From contig JAHZHB010000016.1 of the NCBI GenBank assembly GCA_019420465.1, positions 1 through 6,120 on the forward strand: a DNA stretch of 6,120 bases. The letters run 5' to 3'. The notes under the pieces are model-generated. The model was not told the DNA's origin. It did not search any database and worked only from the letters and a program-made list of their open reading frames with translations. Both the position numbers and the translations under genes were made by a program. Positions 1 to 6,120 of the stretch are shown here, in pieces. Position 1 is the stretch's first letter; each line of letters starts with the position of its first letter. This DNA comes from Lachnospiraceae bacterium. Its GTDB lineage: Bacteria; Bacillota; Clostridia; Lachnospirales; Lachnospiraceae.

Positions 1-588
1 TTCGTTGATCGCATCGATCTTGTCCTGGTTCAGACGGACCTCAACACTCTTTTCAATCAGTCCCAGAGAACTCACACTGGCCACACCATCGATACGCTCG
101 ATCTCCGGTGTGATATTTTCCGTAACAAAATCGGAAATGTCATAGATATCTGCATCGTCCTTGCTGACACTGGCATATACCGTTGCCATCATGTCCATGC
201 TGATCTCCATCACATTCGGTGTACCGCAGGAATCCGGCAGGCTGCTTTTGGCCGCCTCCAGCTGTGTATTCAGCTTGACCATGGCCGAATCCATATTGGT
301 ATCGTCGCCAAACTCCAGCGTGATCATGCTGTAATTTTCTGAACTGACGCTGTTGACGTTTTCCACACCGCTGACCGTGCCCAGAGCATTTTCCAACGGC
401 TGCGTCACATCACGCTCTACCTTCTCCGGGCTTGCTCCCGGATACGTTGTCACAACTACCATATACGGCACTGTCATATCCGGTAACAGGTCTGTCTGCA
501 GCTTTGTCAGACTGACGGCACCGATCATCAGTGCTATGATCACGGCGACAAGCACAGTATATGGCTTTTGTACACATTTTTTGATCAT
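1..588 (-). CDS. RND-family efflux transporter permease, N-terminal part (runs off the left edge)
   Basis: The first 196 residues of an inner-membrane RND (AcrB/HAE1-like) permease, which as a family drives proton-coupled export of drugs, lipids or other small molecules. The start is ATG at 586-588, with GGAGAGG at 598-604 spaced 9 nt away. Residues 1-8 are short and basic, residues 10-27 form the first membrane helix, and a KLQTDLLPDM segment follows at 29-38, matching the family's 'KLPV..YP' stretch. The YPGASPEKVE motif at 48-57 and the following TQPLENAL...GVENV...S segment are the conserved start of the porter domain, as is the later 'DISDFV..NI.PEI.RIDGVASV' stretch. The proton-relay Asp residues and the remaining roughly 800 or more residues lie outside the window. 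No membrane-fusion partner is visible. It has its own promoter and sits behind the terminator of the upstream gene. The family call is firm; the substrate is unknown. Confidence 0.93.
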   Translation of the reverse strand, partial: MIKKCVQKPYTVLVAVIIALMIGAVSLTKLQTDLLPDMTVPYMVVVTTYPGASPEKVERDVTQPLENALGTVSGVENVNSVSSENYSMITLEFGDDTNMDSAMVKLNTQLEAAKSSLPDSCGTPNVMEISMDMMATVYASVSKDDADIYDISDFVTENITPEIERIDGVASVSSLGLIEKSVEVRLNQDKIDAINE

Positions 589-631
589 GTTATATATCCT
601 CTCCGTTTTTGTTTTAATTAGAACTTTCTGT

Positions 632-660
632 ATTATATTCTCTGTTTTTTTCGGATGCAA
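632..660 (-). promoter_or_regulatory. Sigma-A type promoter of the RND permease gene
   Basis: Read on the minus strand, a -35 box TTGCAT (655-660) and a perfect -10 box TATAAT (632-637) are separated by exactly 17 bp. Transcription would start near position 625 and give a leader of roughly 37 nt before the ATG at 588. The region is A-rich between and below the boxes. It lies just downstream of the terminator of the peptidase gene, so the permease is likely transcribed independently. I see no clear operator. Confidence 0.7.
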
Positions 661-696
661 TACGCAGGACAAATGTTAATAAAAACTTTACAAAAC

Positions 697-745
697 GGGA
701 GAGGTCTTTTTGCCCCGGCATTTTCATCCCACTCTGACCTCTCCC
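697..745 (-). terminator. Intrinsic terminator of the secreted peptidase gene
   Basis: A perfect 10-bp stem (arms 736-745 and 697-706 on the minus-strand transcript, GGGAGAGGTC pairing with GACCTCTCCC) encloses a 29-nt loop. It is followed by a U-rich run (GTTTTGTAAAGTTTTT) covering about 681-696. It begins 7 nt after the TAA stop at 752-754. The loop is larger than usual but contains a small TGCC/GGCA pairing that could compact it. Read in the plus direction there is no comparable T-run directly after the stem, so it is probably one-directional. Confidence 0.75.
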
Positions 746-751
746 TGTCTG

Positions 752-3700
752 TTATTTATAGACGATAACTTTTACTTTTGTCTTTTTACTTCCGGATTTG
801 ACCGTTACAACCGTCTGTCCCTGTTTTTTCGCCTGTATCCAGCCTGAACCGTTTACTTTGGCAATCTTTTTATTTTTGCTGCTGTAGGTAATCTTCTGTT
901 GCGTTGTCAGCGGATATGCAGTTGGCGTCAATCTGACTTTTGTCCTCAATTTCAGACGCACAGTTCCCGTATTCGCTACGACTTTTGTCGTTTTTACCTG
1001 CTTTTTCTGTACTTTTACCTGTGCGGTAAGCACACGACCACTGGCCAGCGTCACCTGAATAACGGATGTTCCCTGCTTTCTGGCTGTGATGAGTCCTCGG
1101 GCATTCACCGTAGCTACCGCCGGATTGGATGACACCCAGGAGGCGATCCAGTCGCCTGCTGCCATATTTTCCACACGCAGTGCTGTTGTCTTTTGCTTCA
1201 CCCGCATAGGGAAGCTGGTCATATTGAGATTTCCTGTACTCTCACGGCGGGGGATCGTCTGGGACGCCTGTAGCACCGCATGGCAGGTACTACAATATGC
1301 GCTGGCTGTCCGTCCCTCGTTCCAGAAGGTAGCTTCGCTTCCACTCTCCCAGACGACATGATGGTCTGTCTTTGCTATAGGGTACTGTGGAGTAAGAACC
1401 GCTCCACAGCTACTGCAGTGGCTGCCGTTTGTCAGGCCCTCTCTGGTGCAGGTGGCTTCATAGCCCCAGTCAGTCACCGGAGTATGGCCTTTGGCGGGGA
1501 TTACTTCCTGCTCTTTTAAAACCGTATGACAATCAACGCAATGACTTCCATCGGTCAGACCATTAGCTGTACATGTCGCTGCATACCCTTTGTCTGTCAC
1601 TGCCTTATGAGCTGTTTTGGGAATGATCTGCTGCTTCACCAAAATTTCTCCACAGGTCTTGCAGTGAATTCCTTCACTTTTTCCTTCTGTACTGCAGGTA
1701 GCCGGTATTGCCGGATCAATTACCACGATATGCTCGTGCTTTGGTTCTTCCATATCCGAACCACTGTCTGCTGTTGTCTCTTTATTTTTGATATTCACAT
1801 AATATATCCGTGCAGTGACACCATCTTTTGCCACAACCTTAAACAATCTCGTGCTGCTAAAATCGAATGACTGGGTTGTTGAAATATACTCATGCCATAT
1901 ACCTCCATCAAAATAATGCAGACGACAGCCATTTTCATAACCATACTCCATATACGGAATCAATGCAGTCCGATCTGTTCCAGCAGGGAGTTCTATGTCA
2001 ATATTGGTATCTTCTACTGTAATTTCCACGTCCTTTGTCAGACCATTTTTCTCTTTTTCAAGTGAAAACCTGTACATCCTTGCATCACTGGAAGACACCA
2101 CTTCGATAGTAACAGTTACAATAATACCTTTCTCAGAAATCTTATCTTTCACCAGATAGGTAGAAGTATACACACCGAGAGAATCCATCGGTATTCCCTG
2201 ATAAGAAAAGTAATAGTAATATTCACCAGGCATTTTATCTCTTGTCACACCAGCTGGCAACTGTTCATGTATCACTGTGGTCTCGTATTTTTTACTTCCT
2301 CCGGTCACGTTTCCTGTGTACAGAAAGCTCTGTGCTCCCTGCACTGCATGTAACTGCGTTTTTCCGATTGTCGGAGAAGAAAGGGACACTTCTGTTTCTT
2401 TTACCTGATTTTCTTCTTCCACACTTATCGGCGTACCATACTGGCTACCTTTTGTTGCATCCCAGGTACAACCATTCAGATAATATGCCACAGCCTCTTC
2501 TGTAGTAAGCAGATTGCTATAACCACATATCTGGCCAACAGACTTTGTACCTCCAGTTACTGTAACTGTACCATACCCGCTGCTTTTCTTCACAAATCCA
2601 AACCAACCGTTGTCTCTCAGCACTTCTCCGGTTATACCGCCAACATACATGGTATACTGACTACCATTTTTCTGCTGTGCGTAAATGGAACCATTAAAAC
2701 TGCAGCTTTCAATCGTACCGTTTGTCCTGCCGGCAATGCCACCGATCCAACAGTTTGCTACAGATGCTTCCACAGCAAGATTCACTGACGAAGTACAGTT
2801 TTCGATACGAAATCCCTGATAATTTCGTCCGGCAATACCACCAAACACAGCACATTGACTATATTGCAAAGTATTTGGATTGCTTGTTGCTATGCCGAGA
2901 AGTCTGCCTTTAATATTGCCACTTACATGACAGTAACTGATCGTACCATTATTTTCATTAGCAAATACACCTTGTATTCCAGTGTGATCCGATGTGAATT
3001 CAGCAATGATGGAAAGCTGTTTTATGGTACCTTTATTATTTGCAACCAGTGGCCTGCGAAGCCCATAGATCGTATGCCCATTACCATCCAGTGTTCCACG
3101 GAAAGAGGGTACCGTGAAATTCTCCGTGCCGTTCATCTGGATATCATTTTCCAACCGATATACAGCTTTCGGAGCTTTGTAGATATAGCGAAGCTCCTGT
3201 GCAGAATGCAGCAGATACGGCGATTCTTCCGTGCCCTGTCCGCTTAAAGTAGCCGCCGCAGAAGATGTCTTTGTCCCCACGATCCGGACAACGATATCAC
3301 CGCCGCAGTCCGTCGGCATCGTAAACGTTCCGCCCTGCAGAGGAATAATGATGGCACCTGTCTTTTCAATCGAAACTGCCTGTCCGGCAGTGCCCTCATA
3401 TCGGGGATAAACGGACGCCCCGTCTTCTGCTACGGCATCCATATAAAAGCCATACTTCCCGCTTTTTTCACATGCCACGATCGCTGTATAAAAATCAGCC
3501 ACAAAAGAACTGAACTCAACACCGGTAAATTCTGTCAGAAACTGCTGCGCCGTCTTACCAGACGCGCTTTTCCTATACAGGCCCGGCAGTACCTTCATCG
3601 GCGCATACTCCTTTGCCATCTGGTCGATCATATAGCGGACGAAAAGATACTGTATGCCATAATCCAGTCCTGTTGAACCTCGATAATTGGTATAAAGCAT

Positions 3701-4582
3701 AGAAGTCCCGTTTTGCAGTTTTTCATTTCCCTGCATCGAGTGCATCCAGCCATTACTGTCAGTGCTTCCCCAGACATAATCCATGGCAGCAACCGACACA
3801 CCTTCTGTAAACCATTTGGCATCTCCCGGAAATCCGGTCATCAGATGCAGCAGCGCATGCTGTCCCTCATGAACCAGAAGGCCATTATAGCTGGCCATCT
3901 GTCCGGGCGTATACCATGCCGGTTCGGGAGCTTTCAGATGAATAGCTGTGATATCCGGCTCATACATATATACACCAGAAGAGGTATTAAGCGTCTCCAG
4001 AAAGATCGACAGCCTGCCGGAACCATCCAGCGCAGGGAAATCACCACCGCACAGTTCATTTAAGACACTGTATGGCTCTCCTTCATACACCTGTATGGTA
4101 TCACGGGCAATCGTAGACAGCACACCCTTCTTCTGGTATGCCTGCATAAGCTCCAGCTCCATCCAGACGTAGCAGTGCTCTCCTGTACCGATGCAGACAT
4201 ATGACTGTTCCACAGCCGAGCCATTGGGATAGCCATATCCTTCACGGACATCCCCGATCTGGTAAGATACCGTGGCCGCACGCTGTGTCTGCGCGCTCTG
4301 CACTGCAGGCAGGGCCGGACTGTCTTCTATAGAAATACTCTGTTCTGCTACCGGAGAAGTTTCCGTGTCATTCTGTGCCACTGTACCACCCGTCGTAAAC
4401 TGCAGCGTACCGCTGCTTTCTGTCTTTTCCTGACTGGTATTTATGACCACCGCATAATCACCGGTATAGGTCTGTCCTTTTTTGGCTTCTGTGACATCGG
4501 CCAGTGTCTCAACCGTACCAAAATATATCAGGCAACATATAAAAGCAACCAGCAGCCATCCGGCATTTTTACATTTTCTCAT
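752..4582 (-). CDS. Secreted multidomain zinc metallopeptidase (M30/gluzincin-like) with GLUG, Cys/His-repeat and Big_2 domains
   Basis: A 1276-residue exported protein. The start is ATG at 4580-4582: GAGAGG (4590-4595) sits 7 nt away, whereas the ATG two codons earlier would be only 1 nt from it. A start at 4639 would add 19 non-signal residues and overlap the upstream gene. Residues 1-28 form a signal peptide (basic start, hydrophobic core, ETLA then D). Residues 30-105 are a Ser/Thr/Gln-rich linker. Residues 105-366 form the peptidase domain, with HEGQH at 238-242 and a likely third zinc ligand Glu260 in WFTEG, preceded by a GTGEHCYVWME segment and a DGSGRLSIFL strand as in M30-type enzymes. 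Residues about 451-716 are GLUG-like (GTLDGNGHTIYGL, repeated GGIAG/GGITG). Residues about 760-935 look like Ig/cadherin-like folds. Residues 951-1114 are four Cys/His repeats; 1121-1192 and 1196-1276 are Big_2 domains. There is no LPXTG or C-terminal membrane anchor. The target is unknown; an extracellular protein or glycoprotein is inferred. The M30 assignment is by motif only. Confidence 0.85.
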   Translation of the reverse strand: MRKCKNAGWLLVAFICCLIYFGTVETLADVTEAKKGQTYTGDYAVVINTSQEKTESSGTLQFTTGGTVAQNDTETSPVAEQSISIEDSPALPAVQSAQTQRAATVSYQIGDVREGYGYPNGSAVEQSYVCIGTGEHCYVWMELELMQAYQKKGVLSTIARDTIQVYEGEPYSVLNELCGGDFPALDGSGRLSIFLETLNTSSGVYMYEPDITAIHLKAPEPAWYTPGQMASYNGLLVHEGQHALLHLMTGFPGDAKWFTEGVSVAAMDYVWGSTDSNGWMHSMQGNEKLQNGTSMLYTNYRGSTGLDYGIQYLFVRYMIDQMAKEYAPMKVLPGLYRKSASGKTAQQFLTEFTGVEFSSFVADFYTAIVACEKSGKYGFYMDAVAEDGASVYPRYEGTAGQAVSIEKTGAIIIPLQGGTFTMPTDCGGDIVVRIVGTKTSSAAATLSGQGTEESPYLLHSAQELRYIYKAPKAVYRLENDIQMNGTENFTVPSFRGTLDGNGHTIYGLRRPLVANNKGTIKQLSIIAEFTSDHTGIQGVFANENNGTISYCHVSGNIKGRLLGIATSNPNTLQYSQCAVFGGIAGRNYQGFRIENCTSSVNLAVEASVANCWIGGIAGRTNGTIESCSFNGSIYAQQKNGSQYTMYVGGITGEVLRDNGWFGFVKKSSGYGTVTVTGGTKSVGQICGYSNLLTTEEAVAYYLNGCTWDATKGSQYGTPISVEEENQVKETEVSLSSPTIGKTQLHAVQGAQSFLYTGNVTGGSKKYETTVIHEQLPAGVTRDKMPGEYYYYFSYQGIPMDSLGVYTSTYLVKDKISEKGIIVTVTIEVVSSSDARMYRFSLEKEKNGLTKDVEITVEDTNIDIELPAGTDRTALIPYMEYGYENGCRLHYFDGGIWHEYISTTQSFDFSSTRLFKVVAKDGVTARIYYVNIKNKETTADSGSDMEEPKHEHIVVIDPAIPATCSTEGKSEGIHCKTCGEILVKQQIIPKTAHKAVTDKGYAATCTANGLTDGSHCVDCHTVLKEQEVIPAKGHTPVTDWGYEATCTREGLTNGSHCSSCGAVLTPQYPIAKTDHHVVWESGSEATFWNEGRTASAYCSTCHAVLQASQTIPRRESTGNLNMTSFPMRVKQKTTALRVENMAAGDWIASWVSSNPAVATVNARGLITARKQGTSVIQVTLASGRVLTAQVKVQKKQVKTTKVVANTGTVRLKLRTKVRLTPTAYPLTTQQKITYSSKNKKIAKVNGSGWIQAKKQGQTVVTVKSGSKKTKVKVIVYK
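1241..1732 (-). repeat. Four tandem 41-residue (123-nt) Cys/His repeats inside the secreted peptidase
   Basis: The units are 1610-1732, 1487-1609, 1364-1486 and 1241-1363, each exactly 41 codons. The shared pattern is H, 11 residues, Cys, 10 residues, Cys, 2 residues, Cys, with an 'ATC...G...GSHC..C...L' core and an IPK/IPA-type ending. The spacing would let each unit supply one His and three Cys as a metal site or form disulfides. The last unit has Phe in place of the first Cys but keeps CxxC. Repeats of this general kind are common in large secreted proteins of Clostridia; their function is not settled. The DNA copies have diverged, so this is an old duplication and not a recent expansion. 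Confidence 0.9.
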
Positions 4583-4589
4583 TGGCATT

Positions 4590-4595
4590 CCTCTC
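4590..4595 (-). promoter_or_regulatory. Ribosome binding site that sets the peptidase start
   Basis: GAGAGG on the minus strand lies 7 nt before the ATG at 4580-4582 and 1 nt before another ATG at 4586-4588. Only the nearer-to-signal-peptide start (MRKCK) has workable spacing, so it is chosen over the upstream ATG codons at 4588 and 4639. Confidence 0.75.
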
Positions 4596-4625
4596 AAATT
4601 GTCAGACGTCTGGAAAACAACAGCA

Positions 4626-5051
4626 TTATTCTGCCACATACTCTGTTTTCATTTGCTCAGCATATTTTTGTGGTACTTCCATGATCCCCAAAGACCAGAA
4701 TACCGGGTACATATAAGATACACCACGGATATCTCCCATTCCTTTTGGTCTGGAAACATATTTTTCCTGACAGGCAACATCAAAGGCATGACAGATCCCG
4801 CCAAAACCCAGCGATTTACTGCCCTCCCGGCGATCGACCCAGAGCTCCTTTGTCAGCCGTCCACGTTTACCCACACGAATTTCGTATGTGAACGGCAGCC
4901 CGGATACTGTTTTAAACGATGCCGTCTGCCATGCCAGCAGAGCTTCCCATAAAAGCTCTTTTGCGTCCTGTCCCTGTGCGATCGCAGCAAGCAGTCTTTC
5001 CTTTGTCTCTTTTCTCTGTCGCTTTTGCATTTCCAGCTCTTCGTTTTCCAT
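4626..5051 (-). CDS. Conserved-looking hypothetical protein, 141 residues
   Basis: Function not recognised. The start is ATG at 5049-5051, with AGAGGG ending 8 nt before it. The stop is TAA at 4626-4628. Residues 1-45 are a highly charged, probably helical segment (Glu/Lys/Arg/Gln-rich, then KELLWEALLAWQ). The rest is a compact domain with SGLPFTYEI at 50-58, a basic DRREGSKSL at 73-81, GGICHAFDVA near 84-93, and an aromatic GVSYMYPVF at 110-118. There is no signal peptide or membrane helix, so it is expected in the cytosol. From memory, small Clostridia proteins share a similar 'GLPFTY...SYLYPIF' layout, but I cannot name the family. It lies 43 bp upstream of the secreted peptidase on the same strand with no terminator between, so the two are probably one transcript. 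It is divergent from the amidohydrolase gene. A nucleic-acid-binding or regulatory role is possible but unsupported. Confidence 0.82.
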   Translation of the reverse strand: MENEELEMQKRQRKETKERLLAAIAQGQDAKELLWEALLAWQTASFKTVSGLPFTYEIRVGKRGRLTKELWVDRREGSKSLGFGGICHAFDVACQEKYVSRPKGMGDIRGVSYMYPVFWSLGIMEVPQKYAEQMKTEYVAE

Positions 5052-5066
5052 ATATCGTTCCCTCTC

Positions 5067-5095
5067 TTGAAAAAAAAGCTCTCTTATTGTATATT
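5067..5095 (+). promoter_or_regulatory. Sigma-A type promoter of the amidohydrolase gene
   Basis: A -35 box TTGAAA (5067-5072) and a -10 box TATATT (5090-5095) are spaced exactly 17 bp, predicting a start near 5102 and a leader of about 23 nt. GAGG at 5115-5118 lies 6 nt before the ATG at 5125. The -35 box falls within the untranslated leader of the divergent small gene, so the two transcription units share control DNA. Confidence 0.62.
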
Positions 5096-5108
5096 CAGTA
5101 TACTATAA
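5084..5108. promoter_or_regulatory. Imperfect dyad in the divergent promoter region, candidate operator
   Basis: Arms TTATTGTATA (5084-5093) and TATACTATAA (5099-5108) are inverted repeats matching at 9 of 10 positions, around a 5-nt centre (TTCAG). The dyad covers the -10 box of the rightward promoter. It also covers the best leftward -10 candidates (TATACT at 5097-5102 and TACAAT at 5086-5091 on the minus strand); neither has a convincing -35 box, so the leftward promoter is only approximately placed. A repressor bound here could control both directions. The sequence is AT-rich, so a chance dyad is possible. Confidence 0.4.
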
Positions 5109-5124
5109 AATCTCGAGGTTTCCT

Positions 5125-5946
5125 ATGATTATTGATTCACATACACATATTTTTCCTGATAAAGTGGCAGATTCGATGTTTGCCCACCTGCTTCCGCTGG
5201 CTCCGGACGACCTGCATGCCCATACAGACGCCACCAAAAAGGGGCTTCTGGCTTCCATGAAAAAAAGTGGCGTGGACTATGCCGTGGTACTTCCCATTGT
5301 CACAGCTCCGCACCAGTTTGACAGTATCAACCGCTTCGCCGCTCAGATCAACGGCCACGACGGCCTGATCTCCTTTGGCGGTATCCATCCGGATAATACA
5401 AGGATCCGCGAAAAACTCTTCTTCATTAAATCTCTGGGGCTCAAAGGTATCAAGCTGCATCCCGACGATCAGAAGACCTATATCGACGACCCACGCTATA
5501 TCGAAATCATCCGCACCTGTGTAGAACTCGGACTGCATGTAACGATCCATGCCGGTGTCGATGTCGGCTTTCCGGATCCCGTCTACTGCCCGCCGGTACG
5601 GGCTGCCCATATGCTCGATCTCGTCTACGGCAAAAAGCACCCCAAAAAAGCCGATATCACACTGGCACATATCGGTGGCAACGATCTGTTTGACGAAGTA
5701 GAACGCTGTCTGGTCGGACGAAACGTCTACTTTGATCTGGCTTTTTCCCTGGACCGCATCAACAAGATCCAGCTGCTGCGCATCATCCAGAATCATGGCG
5801 CCGACCGGATCCTCTGGGCCAGCGACAGCACCTGGGCCGGCCAGAAGCATTATCTGGATCTCTTTGATGAACTGCCCCTGTTTGACGATGAAAGGGAAAA
5901 TATCCTCTGGAGAAACGCAGCCGAGATGCTTGATATCTCCTGCTGA
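5125..5946 (+). CDS. Amidohydrolase-family metal-dependent hydrolase (Amidohydro_2 type)
   Basis: A 273-residue cytosolic TIM-barrel hydrolase of the amidohydrolase superfamily, which cleaves C-N or C-C bonds (including decarboxylations) using a bound divalent metal. The ligand set is complete: His6 and His8 (DSHTH at the end of strand 1), His142 (TIHAG), His182 (LAHIGG) and Asp234 (WASD). GIKLHP at 108-113 is also typical of the Amidohydro_2 (ACMSD-like) branch. There is no signal peptide. The length is normal for compact members. The start has GAGG 6 nt upstream. It stands alone on the plus strand, divergent from the small-gene/peptidase unit, with a strong hairpin 84 nt after the stop. The substrate cannot be inferred from sequence or neighbours. 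A TatD-type nuclease is a less good fit because TatD proteins carry different flanking motifs. Confidence 0.9.
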   Translation: MIIDSHTHIFPDKVADSMFAHLLPLAPDDLHAHTDATKKGLLASMKKSGVDYAVVLPIVTAPHQFDSINRFAAQINGHDGLISFGGIHPDNTRIREKLFFIKSLGLKGIKLHPDDQKTYIDDPRYIEIIRTCVELGLHVTIHAGVDVGFPDPVYCPPVRAAHMLDLVYGKKHPKKADITLAHIGGNDLFDEVERCLVGRNVYFDLAFSLDRINKIQLLRIIQNHGADRILWASDSTWAGQKHYLDLFDELPLFDDERENILWRNAAEMLDISC

Positions 5947-6030
5947 TCGGTCTGCACGCACTCACACCACAGAACACCACATATATTTCTAATCATTTTC
6001 GCCACAGTACAGGGCCGTCCCGTGACCATA

Positions 6031-6074
6031 AAAAGGATGTGATAAAGATTGTCTCCTCTTTATCACATCCTTTT
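6031..6074. terminator. Strong hairpin terminator downstream of the amidohydrolase gene, possibly bidirectional
   Basis: A perfect 18-bp stem (6031-6048 with 6057-6074) closes an 8-nt loop (TTGTCTCC). The outer four pairs are A:T, so the plus-strand transcript ends in UUUU and the minus-strand transcript in UUUUU. This is the usual form of a terminator working in both directions, and suggests a convergent gene to the right of the window. The stretch 5947-6030 between the stop codon and the hairpin, and 6075-6120 after it, show no supported gene. Confidence 0.8.
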
Positions 6075-6120
6075 CAAGCTTTATTTTTCACAGAAACCTA
6101 TCTGTTATCTGCAAAATTCC

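Noticed and set aside
353..679. A 108-codon plus-strand open frame opposite the start of the RND permease
   Set aside because: It is antisense to the clearly recognisable permease N-terminus and runs through that gene's promoter; no domain or RBS supports it.
1241..1732. CRISPR-like or recent tandem DNA repeat
   Set aside because: The 123-nt period is a protein repeat in frame, with diverged DNA and no spacers.
4583..4639. A longer start for the peptidase (ATG at 4637-4639)
   Set aside because: It would put 19 residues ahead of a normal signal peptide, overlap the upstream gene by 14 nt and lacks a ribosome binding site; GAGAGG at 4590-4595 fits the ATG at 4580-4582.
4482..4952. A 156-codon plus-strand open frame spanning the small gene and the peptidase start
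   Set aside because: It lies opposite two genes with good ribosome binding sites, and the translation has no coherent domain.
5137..5961. A 274-codon open frame on the minus strand, almost fully opposite the amidohydrolase gene
   Set aside because: Its codons are in register with the real gene, so antisense stops require sense TTA, CTA or TCA codons, which this gene seldom uses. The translation shows no recognisable domain, and the plus strand has a complete metal-ligand set, promoter and RBS.
6088..6120. Possible C-terminal end of a leftward gene (TGA at 6088-6090 on the minus strand)
   Set aside because: Only ten codons are visible before the edge, too few to support a gene. It fits a two-way terminator but is not evidence by itself.

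Overview
The window looks like chromosomal DNA from a gut-type Firmicute, most likely a member of the Clostridia such as Lachnospiraceae. Four things point there: purine-rich GGAGAGG-type ribosome binding sites, TTGNNN-17-TATAAT-type promoters, mid-range GC (about 35-60% in local rows), and a large secreted protein built from GLUG, Cys/His-repeat and Big_2 modules. This placement rests on gene style; the window holds no rRNA or other taxonomic marker.

Layout, left to right. (1) Positions 1-588, minus strand: the first 196 codons of an RND-family efflux permease that continues past the left edge, with a well-formed promoter at 632-660. (2) Positions 697-745: a terminator hairpin that ends the next gene. 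(3) Positions 752-4582, minus strand: a 1276-residue exported multidomain protein. It carries an HEGQH...E zinc peptidase centre resembling family M30 and other gluzincins. After that come a GLUG-type repeat region, Ig/cadherin-like segments, four exact 41-residue Cys/His repeats and two Big_2 domains, the last of them very basic. (4) Positions 4626-5051, minus strand: a 141-residue cytosolic protein of unknown function lying 43 bp upstream of the peptidase gene and probably co-transcribed with it. (5) Positions 5052-5124: a divergent promoter region with a 25-bp imperfect dyad that overlaps the -10 element of the rightward gene. (6) Positions 5125-5946, plus strand: a 273-residue metal-dependent amidohydrolase. 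(7) Positions 5947-6120: no supported gene, but a perfect 18-bp hairpin that should act as a terminator, possibly in both directions.

The leftward pair (small protein, then secreted peptidase) is the most distinctive part. The peptidase has a signal peptide and C-terminal modules typical of surface or matrix proteins, so it probably acts outside the cell on a protein or glycoprotein target; the target cannot be read from the sequence. The RND permease has its own promoter behind the peptidase terminator, and the amidohydrolase is transcribed the other way, so neither need be functionally linked to the peptidase. I see no CRISPR array, insertion sequence, tRNA or rRNA.
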